From contig CP136061.1 in NCBI GenBank assembly GCA_032622095.1, positions 213,620,373-213,684,372 on the forward strand: DNA of 64,000 nucleotides, in the 5' to 3' direction. Every line of letters begins with the position of its first letter. Position 1 is the stretch's first letter. The position numbers were made by a program, and so were the translations under genes. The notes beneath the pieces were generated by a model. That model was not told the DNA's origin, made no database searches, and saw only the letters and a program-made list of their open reading frames with translations. Below, in pieces: positions 10,138 through 21,411 of this stretch. The DNA comes from Siphonodentalium dalli. Lineage: Eukaryota; Mollusca; Scaphopoda; Gadilida; Siphonodentaliidae.

Positions 10138-11410
10138 ATTTATGAGTATGGTTTTTTGTTTAGAATGTCTTGCATGCGCGCGGTGTAGTCCGATTTCAAT
10201 TTTCTTATAAGGGAGATAACTCTGTTTCGCTTTGTCCTGTAGTTTATCAATGCGTTTATGGCATTACGAAATTTGGCTTTTCGTACAAATGCTTTCGTTG
10301 CTTGGTTTTTTTTTATTCCAGAAGTTAAAGACATATTATGTATTTGTTCGGGTGCGTGAAACTGTTATGTTACTATTCAGGCGCTATATATATTTGCCAA
10401 ATGGAGGAATATAACAGTCTACTAGCATCGCCGAAAATATGACGCATATCGACCGTACCACTCCATAAAAAAATCGTCTGAACTACGCTCAATTGTAAAT
10501 ATTTACTACTCGATTCGGGACGCATCTATCGTCGAAAAATTTACGAAAACTATTTCGCCATCAGGATTCACTGATTTAATTGATACATGTATATACGAAT
10601 GATGGTGTGTGTTGTTAATTTGATATACTATTTGTAAAAGTTACTACTTTGAACAAGATTAATCTCCAATTCTATTTGATAACCATACCGGCGTGTTTAC
10701 ATCACGCTAACCATGCTGGTTCATCTTTCCTACAACGCACAATATTACTGTGGACAAAAGCATTGATTGGGAGTGTCCTTAAAAGTTTGTTTTCAGTATT
10801 GTTCTAAAATTGACTGTCTAGATCTGTGAAATTGGTTTCATCGTAGTTGAATACACGCCTAGTTAAATGTTTCTTTTGGGATTTCATTTCTGATATTAGG
10901 ATATCTACAAATATATAGCGAACCTAATTTCCATGGAAGGGTTCAATGGTTACGCTTTCAACGACAGAGCAGTTTTTATTTGCCAGGACAACATCGATAA
11001 GCGTTTCCGAATATTCAGTAAATTGGTAGACTCCGTTATTATTTGTTTCAATGTTAGCTGGCTACATTTTGTTAAATTCTGCTATTTGATGGGTAATATT
11101 GGTTTTCATTAAGGTATCCGATGATTATCAGATTATAGGGGCATAGGTCACATGAATCAGCCATATCCCTTCCCTTCGGTTCTCGAAGCCATATGCTATA
11201 GTAATCTTTCGTTGGGTGTTCACACCTAACCACGTCTGTGTAACAGTAGCTATCAAAGTTAGGCATTTCGGTCTTAATAATATCAATCCTTCGTCTCAGG
11301 GCCCGGATGAGAGTGGATGTCACCATCCGAGGGTGATTAAATTGTATATCCAATTGGGGGTATTTTGTAAGTTTTTGAAGTAGAGTCGAGTCATTTTGGT
11401 TTTTAGCCAT
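10138..11410 (-). pseudogene. Decayed LINE fragment: endonuclease plus linker
   Basis: Minus-strand frames read as a LINE endonuclease. NLIIIGYLN (from a GDLN-type motif, with the catalytic Asp changed to Tyr) lies near 11100-11130. After a frameshift, SETLIDVVLANKN and then VESVTIEPFHGN correspond to the downstream endonuclease block. A Lys/Arg-rich linker at 10140-10334 (TKRNRVISLIRKLKSDYTAR) resembles the region between endonuclease and reverse transcriptase. A ~240 bp dispersed repeat (10325-10562) interrupts the fragment. No reverse transcriptase is present. It lies between two inverted MITEs. Confidence 0.7.
10325..10562 (-). repeat. Dispersed ~240 bp repeat D, copy 1
   Basis: The reverse complement of this segment closely matches 34052-34283. 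Shared landmarks are the GTTAAAGACATATTATGT end, GGGTGCGTGAAACTG, the TGGAGGAATATAACA block, and the TTTCGCCATC end. It is non-coding and is probably a SINE or MITE. It is inserted in a LINE remnant. Confidence 0.75.
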
Positions 11411-11648
11411 CCAGATAAGATCGGTTTTTATGGCATATTGCTTGATGTTGGAAGAAGGCTATTAAGTATAGAACAATATTTTGAAGTGTGGCTCCTGACA
11501 TGTAGTGTTTGCAGTACGATAATAAAAGATGAAAATTCACAACGAACTTGTTGGTGTACTCGGTTTTCGCGGTGTATCTATTTTCGATGTTCTCCTTGGT
11601 GGTGATGTTTTGTTGCACATTTACCCACTGCAATGGCCTTGTGTCCCT

Positions 11649-12152
11649 TTAAAGGTACGGTTGGCCTTGGCGGTGGGTATCCTGTGAAAATATTTCCACC
11701 CGTCAAAAACCACCACAAACAGAAAGAACATCAAAATGTAGACAGACATTGTCCGTATACAAATAAGAAATATCGCATAAACAGTATGTTATTGTCAAAT
11801 GTTTGACCATTGTTATGTAAACAAAAGCATAAAAAGTTACTTTTCTGGTGTTTGTTTATATTATGATGGTAAACATAAAGAGCGTTCTTTGTTGGTGAAT
11901 TCCTGATATGGAACTAATAAAGAGCGTTTATGCCATTTGTGTGGATTAGCCAGTAGCATTGTGCTGTCTTCTGTAACATAATCAGGCTCTTGCTTAGGTA
12001 AAATATAGTAGGTCTTTATGATAACATGCTGTTTACGTGATGGTTATGGTATATGTGAACGAAACTGTATGCGTTTTAATGTTTTTTTTCTGTTTACGGT
12101 GATTATAACAAATATGAATATTTTCGACAACTAAGGCCTCACGTGCCTTTAA
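11649..12152 (+). mobile_element. MITE family A, copy 2
   Basis: Also 504 bp, with TTAA at both ends. It is a close reverse-complement partner of 8912-9415 (the great majority of positions match by eye), with ends AGGTACGGTTGGCCTTGG and CTAAGGCCTCACGTGCCT. The two copies face each other across 2.2 kb. Confidence 0.85.
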
Positions 12153-12199
12153 TTTATTGTAAACATATTTAGATATTTATTATTATAAAAATCGATATA

Positions 12200-12675
12200 T
12201 TAAAGATACGGGCGGCGTTGGCGGTGGGTATGCTGTTAAAATATTCACCTCCGTCAAAAACCGCCGTAAACAGAAAGAATAGTAAAATATAGACAGACTT
12301 TGTTCTTACACCAATCGGAAATATGGCATAAACAGTGTGTTATTGTAATTTCCCCCCCTAAATTTGTTATGTAAACAAAAGCAAAAACGTTACGTTACCT
12401 GGCTTTTGTTTAGATCCGGATATGGTAACATAAAGAGCGTTATTTGTTACTGTTTTCCTGATATGGAAATAATAAAGAGCGTTTATATAATTTGTGTGTG
12501 ATTAACCAGGCTCTTGTTGACTTACACCATCGTACGTCTTGACGACAATATACTATTTATGCGCTGATTATGTTTGGCATATGAACAAAACTATATATAT
12601 TTTAATATTCCTTATGTTGATGGCGATTTGAACAAATATGAACATTTATGCAACGAACGCCGCCCGTGCTTTTAA
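12200..12675 (+). mobile_element. MITE family A, copy 3 (GCGGCG subtype)
   Basis: This 476 bp element has exact TTAA at both ends. Its termini are AGATACGGGCGGCGTT and AACGCCGCCCGTGCTT-like, and it contains the internal landmark CTGATATGGAAATAATAAAG. It is only 47 bp downstream of copy 2 and in the same orientation, but belongs to a different subtype. Confidence 0.85.
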
Positions 12676-13164
12676 TCGGATCATTCACTCCATCACTTCG
12701 GTCTTTTTCATATTTTTCAGCTTGGGTCGTTATGTCTGTTATCTTTTTATCTAATTGTCAAAAATATTATGAGTCAATAAGCAATCATCTATATATACGG
12801 GGAACTCATGTCTGAAGTGCTTTTACAAGCCATCAATTACCAGTCGTATCATAACGTCTGCTGCCATACCGGAAACGTGTTGACAAGAAAACCATCGGCT
12901 ATTTGGCGAATGATGCCCAATACAACGTCGATAACGCGGAACATTCTTAATAACGAGTATACTAGATTAAACAAACTACATACGATATAATCTCGACATC
13001 GATAGTCAAACAAACATCAAAGGTTAAAATCAGTCCAAGGCCATATTGAAGCTAATTGAACGCATCAAACACTGGAGCGAATAGGGTTGCGTTAATATGA
13101 ATCAAACGGATGGTTCTATTGTGGCATGACCAGTCGAATGCAAGAAATTTGGCAATATCATCTT
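12676..13164. other. Spacer, nothing recognised
   Basis: AT-rich sequence between a TTAA MITE and a family R2 repeat. A 60-codon open frame at 12808-12990 has no recognisable features. No repeat partner was seen within the window. Confidence 0.4.
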
Positions 13165-13526
13165 CAGCCTGTTCTCACGAAAATCGGCACATTATCTGAA
13201 TATAATGGAACTTGTTTAGATAATCTGCTTAGAATCACCTAGTATTGAGTTGACAATGTGCTGAAAATTGGAGTGTTTTAGTCACATCATCGACTCATAG
13301 TGAGGCGATTATGAGCAGATTGTGTATGTGCGGACAAAGAAACAAATACGCCAACTCACGACTTTTCAGGAGTACGCTCTTTAACATGTGTTTTCAATGT
13401 GGCCCGCACCATAAAACGAAATAACGGATATGATCCATTATCTGCTTATTTCAGAATCAAATAATCACATTATGTTCATATTTCACGTTATATGTCGATT
13501 GTGCATAATTTCGCGAGGATGTGTTG
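13165..13526 (+). repeat. Repeat family R2, copy 1
   Basis: This ~360 bp repeat begins CAGCCTGTTCTC and ends near GCGAGGATGTGTTG. Landmarks shared with the other copies are GATAATCTGCTTAGAATC, TGTGGCCCGC.CCATAAAACG, and TTTCAGAATCAAATAATCAC. Its first half is a long imperfect palindrome centred near 13275. It has no coding potential and no obvious tRNA-like promoter boxes. Confidence 0.85.
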
Positions 13527-13693
13527 TCATCTTAGTTTGTACTTCACGGAAGTGAAATGTTTCTGAACAATATTTTTATCTCAAAGTTGATATACACTAT
13601 TTATTGAATGAACGTTGATGTATGTATCTAAGCTGTCGTCTATACAATGTTGTGAATCTTATTTCTCGTCATTGGTGCGACCCAATAGACTCA

Positions 13694-14106
13694 TTTCGCA
13701 TAGTGAACGACGACAAATAATTATTACGAATAGCTATTTGTAGTCGCAATTTTTTCGACGGTCCAAAAAAAATGTTTTTCGCAAATTGACGAAGACGAGT
13801 CCGTTTGTGAGACAACCGTGCTTGCCACTCACAGTAATTATGTTGTTATCAGGACATAGCTTAGAAGATTGTTGCGATTCACGACGACTAACGATTTGAT
13901 TACCACTAATAGTAAAAGTTAAGGCATTAATGAGCTGAGAACCAATCGCGAACTTATTAATGTATGATGTATTTGGGAGTTTTGTTGAACATTCGAAACC
14001 GTAATCGTAACGAGTAGGGAAAATGACAACGAATAGAAAGAACACAAATACTAGTGACGTAGTACCCTATTCGTAATCATTATTTGTCGTCGTTCATTAT
14101 ACGAAA
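13694..14106. mobile_element. MITE with ~37 bp TIRs
   Basis: A 413 bp segment is flanked by inverted repeats containing TGAACGACGACAAATAAT, extending through TACGAATAG on each side (left 13694-13733, right 14068-14106). No transposase is present; the minus-strand open frame inside (13734-14045) has no known domain. The target site duplication is unclear, and a TA adjacent to the ends is possible. Only one copy was seen in this window. Confidence 0.8.
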
Positions 14107-14480
14107 GGCGTCTAATGTCTCTTGTAGAATAAACTGGTTCCTGGTCCAACACTGCGAAAATCTCAAAATGTACTAACTTTACCCTGTATGGAACATCGGA
14201 GGGCAAACTAAAGTTTAATAAATACACAGAATACACATATACATGCTTTGTATGCATATCAATTAACTCCCAATTAAATCCCAATCCGAACATATATATT
14301 TGTTATTTTTGTTTTAATAATTATTAGTCAGATAACATATGCATGTTGTGCTATACTAAGAATGCAGCTAAATCTGTCAATAATTACTTTGTGAAATTTG
14401 ATGAATGCGATTATTGTGACACAATATTTAAGAATCATCGACCAATTGTATATTATAACCTCGATTACGATACTTTTTTT

Positions 14481-14606
14481 GCATGAACAATATTTAACAT
14501 TTGACTGTTTTCCGGTACCAAGAACTTCTGTAAAATAGAGTTTTTTCAACAGTCCAATTAATATATCCATGATATCATATCTGGATATCATGAGAGGAGA
14601 CTTTAT
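14481..14606 (+). repeat. Left arm of a 1.5 kb inverted repeat
   Basis: Pairs with 15884-16009 in inverse orientation. Shared words include GCATGAACAATATTTAA, CTGTTTTC..G.ACCAAGAA, TTCTGTAAAATA and CTCTCATG. Identity is roughly 75-80% by eye. It could be the long TIR of an old element or two copies of a dispersed repeat. Confidence 0.65.
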
Positions 14607-15326
14607 TGTCCTTGATCAATGAAATTTAATGATTATTTTCAATTAGAAAGGCAACTACCCATAAATAATGTTATATATTTGAGAATTTTCATGTCATGCC
14701 TCTTGATCAATGAAACATTGGGCTGAAATGAGTTCTGGGTCATGGGTTCATCAACGACTCATTTACCAAGATACCGGTAGTGCATGCACATATGATGATT
14801 TTACAACTTGAAATGGACATCTATAAACTTAATTCATCATCCGGGAAGACCCTTATAAACCTGCAGCTGTACAGTTTGAGTTACAATCTAGGAGTTTCTC
14901 TAAAATTAACTAGCTGTTGTAACGGTAAGCTGATATATCAACCTGCCGAGCTGTCGACTCTATGCGATCTCACCTCGATCACCCGTTATTAGCAGATTTA
15001 TATCCATTGTCTGAGACAGAGCTTAACTGTTTTGTCTGAAACCTGGCAATTGCTAGACATTTGCAACATAGAATTTCTCAGGATATACAATATATCTGCT
15101 AAAAAATTCAGAAGTCCACATGCCCCTATTTTCATTGTACATATAATCTGAATAATTATGAAGAGTAATGGACTTCAATACATTTGAGAGGTTACATATA
15201 TCATTTTCTTGTTTTTGTCCCTGTGGGTAACAAGAACTGCTAGAATAATTAATAATTTCACACAACAATCCAATCAATCACAAAATAGCTTGTCTGGACT
15301 CATTGATAGGAGGCTTCATTTGTGTC

Positions 15327-15665
15327 CAGCCTGTTCTCCCGAAAACCAGGAAATGATCTGCTTATAATAGAATTTGTTTTTGGTCGATAATCTGCTTAGA
15401 ATCGCCTCATTTTGAGTCGATAATGCACGGCAAATGAGAGCGTTTAGTCACATTATCGACTCATAATGACTTCATTATATGTCCGTTGTGTGCGGACAAT
15501 GACACAACTAAGCCATCTCACGACTTGTCAGGTGTCTGTCTGCACCATAATACGGAATAACGGATATGAATCCATTATTTGCTTATTTCAGAATCAGATA
15601 ATCACATTATGAACCCATTTCACATTATATGTCGATTATGTGAGTATTTCCGCGAGGATGTGTTG
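15327..15665 (+). repeat. Repeat family R2, copy 2
   Basis: Begins CAGCCTGTTCTCCCG and ends CGCGAGGATGTGTTG. It carries GATAATCTGCTTAGAATCGC, GAGTCGATAATGCAC and the inverse CATTATCGACTCATAATGA, which makes a clear stem. It is slightly shortened around the GCACCATAATACGG block. Confidence 0.85.
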
Positions 15666-15883
15666 CATTATCGCAATGTTGAGTTATTTGTTTTATAGGC
15701 CACGTTAGAGATACCTGGTCGACTAGGTATTTGGCTATGGACATAAGATCTAAAACTCATCTCAACCCGACGTTTTGTTGATCAGCAGACATGACATGAA
15801 CATTCGCAAATATAACAAATTATATATAGGAGTCTCTCTTTCTAAATCAAAAATAATTATGAACTATCTTGAATCAAGCAAAA

Positions 15884-16009
15884 TAAGTTTCCTCTCATGG
15901 TCTTCATATATCATATAATGGATATATACACTTAGTTTTGAAAAAAAGTTATATTTTACAGAAATTCTTGGTTCCTGAAAACAGCGAAATTTTAAATATT
16001 GTTCATGCC
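15884..16009 (-). repeat. Right arm of the 1.5 kb inverted repeat
   Basis: Reverse-complement partner of 14481-14606. It ends with AAATATTGTTCATGCC, the complement of the left-arm start. A family R2 copy lies between the arms. Confidence 0.65.
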
Positions 16010-16060
16010 ACAAAGGTTTATTAAATGGGGGTTATCATTACCTAGACCTGCCGACAGCTA

Positions 16061-17645
16061 CGGCTGAATTCTGGTCTCAGGTCTAGACTACCCTAATAAT
16101 CACGGTGTTCCTTGTCAGGACTTGGTATCGCGAAACCACCTGGTCCCAAGCTGGGATCGGCGCATTATTGTACAATCAACGACAATATATGGACAAAAGC
16201 GTTCTGAGCGCTGCATCGATATTGGTGTGTTGGTGTCTCCAAACCCGAGCACGTGAAAGCGGATTATCTCCGTGTTGTATAGCGGTATCTGTATGCCGTC
16301 GCCGTTCGCCGGGGGGGGGGGGGGGTATAGGAAAAAAAATCCAGATGGGTGCGTTGTATTACACTCCCGATAGCAGATATTACATTGCCATGTAACTTTT
16401 TACCAAATCCATGTTTAAAGATAAATTTGAAATGTCAAGGCTTAAGAAACTTGACCAAATAGATCATTAATCAAGAGCAGGGGTCCCATTTAATTTAATT
16501 TAATTCAATCGGACATTTCCTTATTTTGAACCACAATTTTTCGTTTTGTAGTAATATAATTTTGAGAGTTTTTGCTGTTATAGTGTATATCCAGTCCAGC
16601 AATAATTAATTCTCAAATGATGAATTAGTACTTTCAAAACTAGCTCCGACCTCAATACATTTCAGAAACACGGAACGAAAAACACCCGCATCCAATGCGG
16701 ATTACGTTCCGATTGCAAAGCTACTATCATTCCCTATTTATCCATGTCAACCACACCCATCGATAACATGTGCGCAGATATAATAGCACGAAAATCTGAC
16801 TTAATCCATCTAACGGTAATATGCTTTCAAACAAGGCAGGGATGTTATAAATAAAAATCCACGGGTAAAGCCAGATAAACGCACGCATGATTTATAATAA
16901 AATTACCAATCTGTATCGTTACTGCGAAAACAGAACTAGGTATTCTCATCTCAGGCTCAAGTCTCGGTTTATACAAAAATCTCAGACCGGGGGAGGGAGG
17001 GGGGTACTAGGTCTCAGTTGTAGACTATTACCTATAACACATAATTATCGATTATATTAAATTTTGTCCAGTTCATATATAATTATAATCTTTCTTCTAC
17101 ACTGCATATCAATAAAACACAATTCCTAATTGGTTAAAGGTACTCAATCCGATCAGAGGGTCCCCATCTCAACAGATTACAACAACAACAATCCGATCAG
17201 AGGGTCCTATATTACTATTTCTTTGGCTTTTAGGGTAAAAAATATTGGATTCGAGTCGAGGAACCCATCAAACAAAGCTCAGAGTTATTAGATATTGATT
17301 TTTGAAATTTGTTATTTTCTCGAGATGAGTACTAATAATTGCCTTCAACTTCGTAATATGCTCGAGATGTGTACACCAAAACACTATTCAAACAGACAAG
17401 GATGGATAACTCTAAAATCAAGTGGTAATAATAACGCAATTTGGACTGTGTTCTGGGCCAGAAAGTATTCCCGGTAATGAAAAATAATAGATTTCTAAAA
17501 TCGATATCTAAAAAATCTGAGCTTTGATGGGTGGCTTCCTCGACTCGAATCAAATATTTTTGACCCCCGAAGTCATTGAAATAGTAATTGAGAGGAGTTT
17601 TATCGGATTAAGTACCTTTAACATAAAGATAAATGCTTCAAATAA
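16061..17645 (+). mobile_element. TIR element Z, copy 1 (interrupted and 3'-incomplete)
   Basis: Starts CGGCTGAATTCTGGTCTC, the TIR of element Z. It matches the reverse complement of 43803-45709 over most of its length: the AAGCTGGGATCGGCGCATTA block, homopolymer G runs at about 16311-16325 and 16988-17005, and the tract around GGGTCCCATTTAATTTAA. A 488 bp TTAA MITE (17134-17621) splits it; Z sequence resumes as CATAAAGATAAATGCTTC and ends near 17645. The far TIR is missing. There are no intact ORFs. Confidence 0.8.
17134..17621. mobile_element. MITE family C (TTAA target), inserted in element Z
   Basis: A 488 bp element has TTAA at both ends and a 16 bp TIR, AGGTACTYAATCCGAT. Nested inside is a second inverted repeat around GATTCGAGTCGAGGAA and its complement near 17540. 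The second copy of element Z has the uninterrupted sequence GGTTAACATAAAG at this point (about 44086-44102, complement), a paralogous empty site that confirms the TTAA duplication. No transposase. Confidence 0.9.
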
Positions 17646-18335
17646 AGTAGTTTATATAGTGCCTATATGAGCTTATTTGTAATTAAAATAAGCTCATATA
17701 CGACTGTTTATATCATGTCAAATTTATGTTCATATAGAGCTTAATTCTGGTTCAAATAATCCCTGTATGGGCCTATTTCGTGTTTGAAATATTAAAGGCA
17801 CGGGCGGCGTTCGTTGCAGAAATATTCATATTTGTTCAAATCGCCATCAACAGAAGCAACACCAAAACAGTTCATATGCCAAACATAATCAGCGCGTAAA
17901 TAATATATTGTCGCCAAGACGTACGATGGTGTACGTAAACAAGAACCTTCTGGTGTTACAGAAGTTTTGCATCTGTTTAGATAACACAGCGAAATTCTAT
18001 TGGTTAATCACACAAAAATGATATAAACGCTCTTTATTATTTCCATATCAGGAAAACAGTAACAAATAACGCTCTTATATTTATCATATCCGGATCTAAA
18101 CAAAAGCCAGGAAACGTTTTTTGCTTTTGTTTACATAACAAAGGGGGAAAAATGACAATAACATACTGTTTATGCTATATTTATGATTGGCATAAGAACA
18201 AAGTATGTCTATATCTTACTATTACTTCTGTTTACGGCGGTGTTTGACGGAGGTGAATATTTTAACAGCATACCCACCGCCAACGCAGCCCGTATCTTAC
18301 AGTTCTATATGAGCTTATTTACGCGAGAACAGGCT
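17640..18335 (-). repeat. Repeat family R3, copy 1, split by a MITE
   Basis: Contains GTTCATATAGAGCTTAATTC, then AATCCCTGTATGGGCCTA. After a family A MITE (17792-18300) it resumes with GTTCTATATGAGCTTATT and ends GCGAGAACAGGCTG. The last word is shared with family R2, so R2 and R3 have common termini. A short internal palindrome, TGAGCTTATTTG / AATAAGCTCATA, lies at about 17667-17700. Confidence 0.75.
17792..18300 (-). mobile_element. MITE family A, copy 4
   Basis: A 509 bp copy. The left end TTAAAGGCACGGGCGGCG is intact; the right end reads CAGCCCGTATCTTAC, so the right TTAA has mutated. It is inserted in an R3 repeat. The interior matches copies 3, 5 and 6. Confidence 0.85.
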
Positions 18336-18493
18336 GAACAAAATATATGACCATAGTTTAACATACGAATGTACATAGCTACATAGCTCAGAGGCGAATC
18401 TTGTTGTCGAACGCATGTATCATATACATATGATTGAACAGATTCAGACTATTGTCGAGGTACCGTCACAGAACCAAGTGTCGGCGCCTCCAC

Positions 18494-18852
18494 CACATCC
18501 TTGCGCAAATACACACATATTCGACCTTTGATGTGAAATAGGTACATAATGTGATTGTTTGATTATGAAATAAACAGATAATGGGGTCATAGCCGTCAGT
18601 TCGTTTTATGGCGCGGGCCACAATGAAAATACATGATAAAGAGCGTATACCTGAACAGTCGATGGTTGGCTAACTTTTCTTATTTTCCGCACATAGTCCG
18701 CTTAGAATCGCATCATTGTGAGTCTATAATGTGACTAAAAGTCACCCATTTTCAGCACATGATCGACTCAAACTGGGGTAATTATAAGCATATATACCTA
18801 AAACATGATCTTTATAAGCAGATAATGTGCGGACTTTTGGGAGAACAGGCTG
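18494..18852 (-). repeat. Repeat family R2, copy 3
   Basis: Minus-strand copy ending GGGAGAACAGGCTG on the plus strand. Carries ATGGCGCGGGCCACA, CCGCTTAGAATCGCATCATT and ATAAGCAGATAATGTGCGGA. Diverged but complete. Confidence 0.8.
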
Positions 18853-19128
18853 GCGTCTTAGACATCAGATTCAATATTTCGCATGAAATGAAATCTATTT
18901 TGTATATAAATCTATCAATTAAATCTCTTGGACACTCTACTATACACATGACTGAAGTTAGCTGCCTCTTGCTTTGCGTGTCGCTAAAATTAAATCAACA
19001 TCATACATTAGAACGATCTTTTATTATCTGGCGCTTTTATTTTCAGAAGAATGGACGCTCTTTATAAGAGGCTATCATTGACACGTTCCCTGAGTATGCA
19101 AGTTATTGTTTGTAGTTATCTAATTATC

Positions 19129-19474
19129 CAGCCTGTTCTCCGTAAACCCGAACATATCTGCGTATAAAGAACTTTTATTACGTAGATAATCTGCTAATCT
19201 GCTTAGAATCGTTTCATTATGATTCGATAATGTGCTGCCAATGAAAGCATTATAAGCATATTATGTGCGGACAATGGTGCAATTAAACCACCACACGACT
19301 TTTCACCTGTACGCTCTGCATGTAACATGTGTTTTCACTGTGGCCCGCGCCATACAACGAAATAACGACTATGGCTAAATTATCTGCTTATTTGAGAATC
19401 AAATAATCACATTATGTACCTATAGAGTTCATATTATAGGTCGACTATTTGCGAATGTGCGCTAGGATATGTTG
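19129..19474 (+). repeat. Repeat family R2, copy 4
   Basis: Begins CAGCCTGTTCTCCG and ends GCTAGGATATGTTG. Includes GTGGCCCGCGCCATACAACG and TGAGAATCAAATAATCAC. Part of the hairpin arm is deleted after the GATTCGATAATGTGCTG block. Confidence 0.8.
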
Positions 19475-19795
19475 AATTATATAAGTTTTGTTCTATATTA
19501 TCTGCAATTAACGGTATGCATTAGGACAAAGGATGTGAGTGTCGTACTTGGATGGAATCAGCTAGATGATTATGTTGACTCATTGTAGAACTATGTACTT
19601 CTTTGTGTTGATGGTGGCGAGTTGACGCCGCTTAAATTCATGTCACACTAATTGATTCTACTAAATTTCAGGACAGTTTGTGAAAACTGAATGGTAATAC
19701 CTCTAGGCTGTTAGATTATAGACCGATTGCTGTATACAAATAAGTCGATAAATTACGTGCAATAAACATTATCTCACGGAAAGACTTATATTAAA

Positions 19796-20100
19796 GGGAC
19801 ATGGCTCATTCGAGCTTCCAAATTCTGTCTACGTAGTTTGGAAGGAGGTATAAGATAATTTGACAAATTCACGAGATATTGACAAATACTATACATGGTC
19901 ACAGCCAATTTCCAGTTATTTTCAAATTTTCGGACAGACGTGAAACAATTTAAACGGACATGGCTCATTCGAACCTCCAAATTGTGTCTACGTAATTTGG
20001 AGGGACGGATAGGTCGATAGATACACGAAATAATGGTATGCCAAAGTCACAACCATTTTCCAGCCGTTTTCAATTTTTCGCCCGAAGTTAGATAAACGCT
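19796..20100 (+). repeat. Imperfect direct repeat, ~165 bp units
   Basis: GGACATGGCTCATTCGA recurs at about 19798 and 19958, each followed by a CCAAATT.TGTCTACGTA block and by a CAATTTCCAG or CATTTTCCAG block. The first unit starts at TTAAAGGGACA, similar to other TTAAAGG element ends in this window. Non-coding. Confidence 0.65.
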
Positions 20101-20881
20101 CTTTATTGCCACCATATCAAGAACAGAATAACACGGAACGCTCTTTTCTGCTCCATGTCGTGCAAATGGCTGTTTTGTTTTGTTTGGGACCCAAACATCT
20201 TGTTCACAGTTGCATTTTTCATTACTTCAATGCGTCTTTTTGGGTTACATAATGCTCGTAGACAGGCAGTTAAGATATTTATCGACCTATTTCGATACCA
20301 GGAAAAATTCAAAAGCGAAAAATATTCGTATTTTGGAGCGCAAACCGCCATGTGGCTTTAAACACTCTTTATTTTTACCATATCAGGAATACACTAACAC
20401 GAAACAGTGCACGGAACGCTCTTTTCTGTTTTTTTGTCGTGAAAATTGCTGTTTTTGTTTTTTTTTAGACCCAAACATCGTGGTCAAAGTTGAATTTTGT
20501 ATAACTTCAATGCGTCTTTCTCAGACACGATACTCGTAGAAAGATGTATTCCTGATGTAGCGAGATTAAAGAGCATTTATCTCATTTTTTAAAGCCACAT
20601 GGCGGTTTACTCTCCAAAATACAAATAATTTTATTAGCTTTTGAATTTGTCCCTGTATCGAAATATGTCGATAGATATCGTAACTACCACCATACGAGCA
20701 TTCTGTAACCCAAAACAGATCCATTGAAGTAATGAAAAATGCAACTATGAACAAGGTGTTTGGGTCCCGAACAAAGAAACAGCCATTTGCACGTGGAGGA
20801 GAAAAGAGCGTTCCTGATATGGTAGCAATAAAGAACGTTTATATGACTTCGGGCGAAAAATTTAAAATATTTGGAAAATGG
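20060..20881. repeat. ~0.8 kb foldback element
   Basis: Left arm (about 20060-20260) and right arm (about 20690-20881) are inverted repeats sharing TTCGCCCGAAGT, CTCTTTATTGC.ACCATATCA, GCAAATGGCTGTTT, GGGACCCAAACA and CATTTTTCATTACTTCAATG. A third, direct copy of the arm sequence lies at about 20365-20540. The right arm is cut by a family A MITE at 20882. Open frames within the arms are by-products of the repeat. Confidence 0.75.
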
Positions 20882-21411
20882 TTGAAAGATACGGGCGGTG
20901 TTGGCGGTGTGTATGCTGTTAAAATATTCACTTCTGTCAAAAACCGCAATAAACAGAAAGAATAATAAAATATAGACATACCTTGTTCTTATACCAATCA
21001 GAAATATGGCATAACAGTATGTTATTGTCAATTTGTTTTCCTTTGTTATGTAAACAAAAGCAAAAAACGTTACTTTTCCTGGCCTTTGTTTAGATCCGGA
21101 TATGGTAAACATAAAAGAGCGTTATTTGTTACTGTTTTCCTGATATGGAAATAATAAAGAGCGTTTATATAATTTTTGTGTGATTAGCCAAAAGAATTGC
21201 GCTGTGTTGTGTAAACAGAAGCAAAACTTCTGTAACACGAGCAGGCTCTTGTTTACGTACACCATCGTACATCTTGACGACAATATACTACTTATTTACG
21301 CGCTGATTATGTTTGGAATATGAACAAAACTATATATATTTTAATATTCCTTCTGTTGATGGCGATTTGAACAAATATGAAATTTCTGCAACGAACGCCG
21401 CCGTGCCTAAA
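20882..21411 (+). mobile_element. MITE family A, copy 5
   Basis: A 530 bp copy with decayed ends (TTGA instead of TTAA on the left, TAAA on the right). Carries AAGATACGGGCGG, CTGATATGGAAATAATAAAG and AACGAACGCCGCC. Sits in the right arm of the foldback. Confidence 0.8.
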
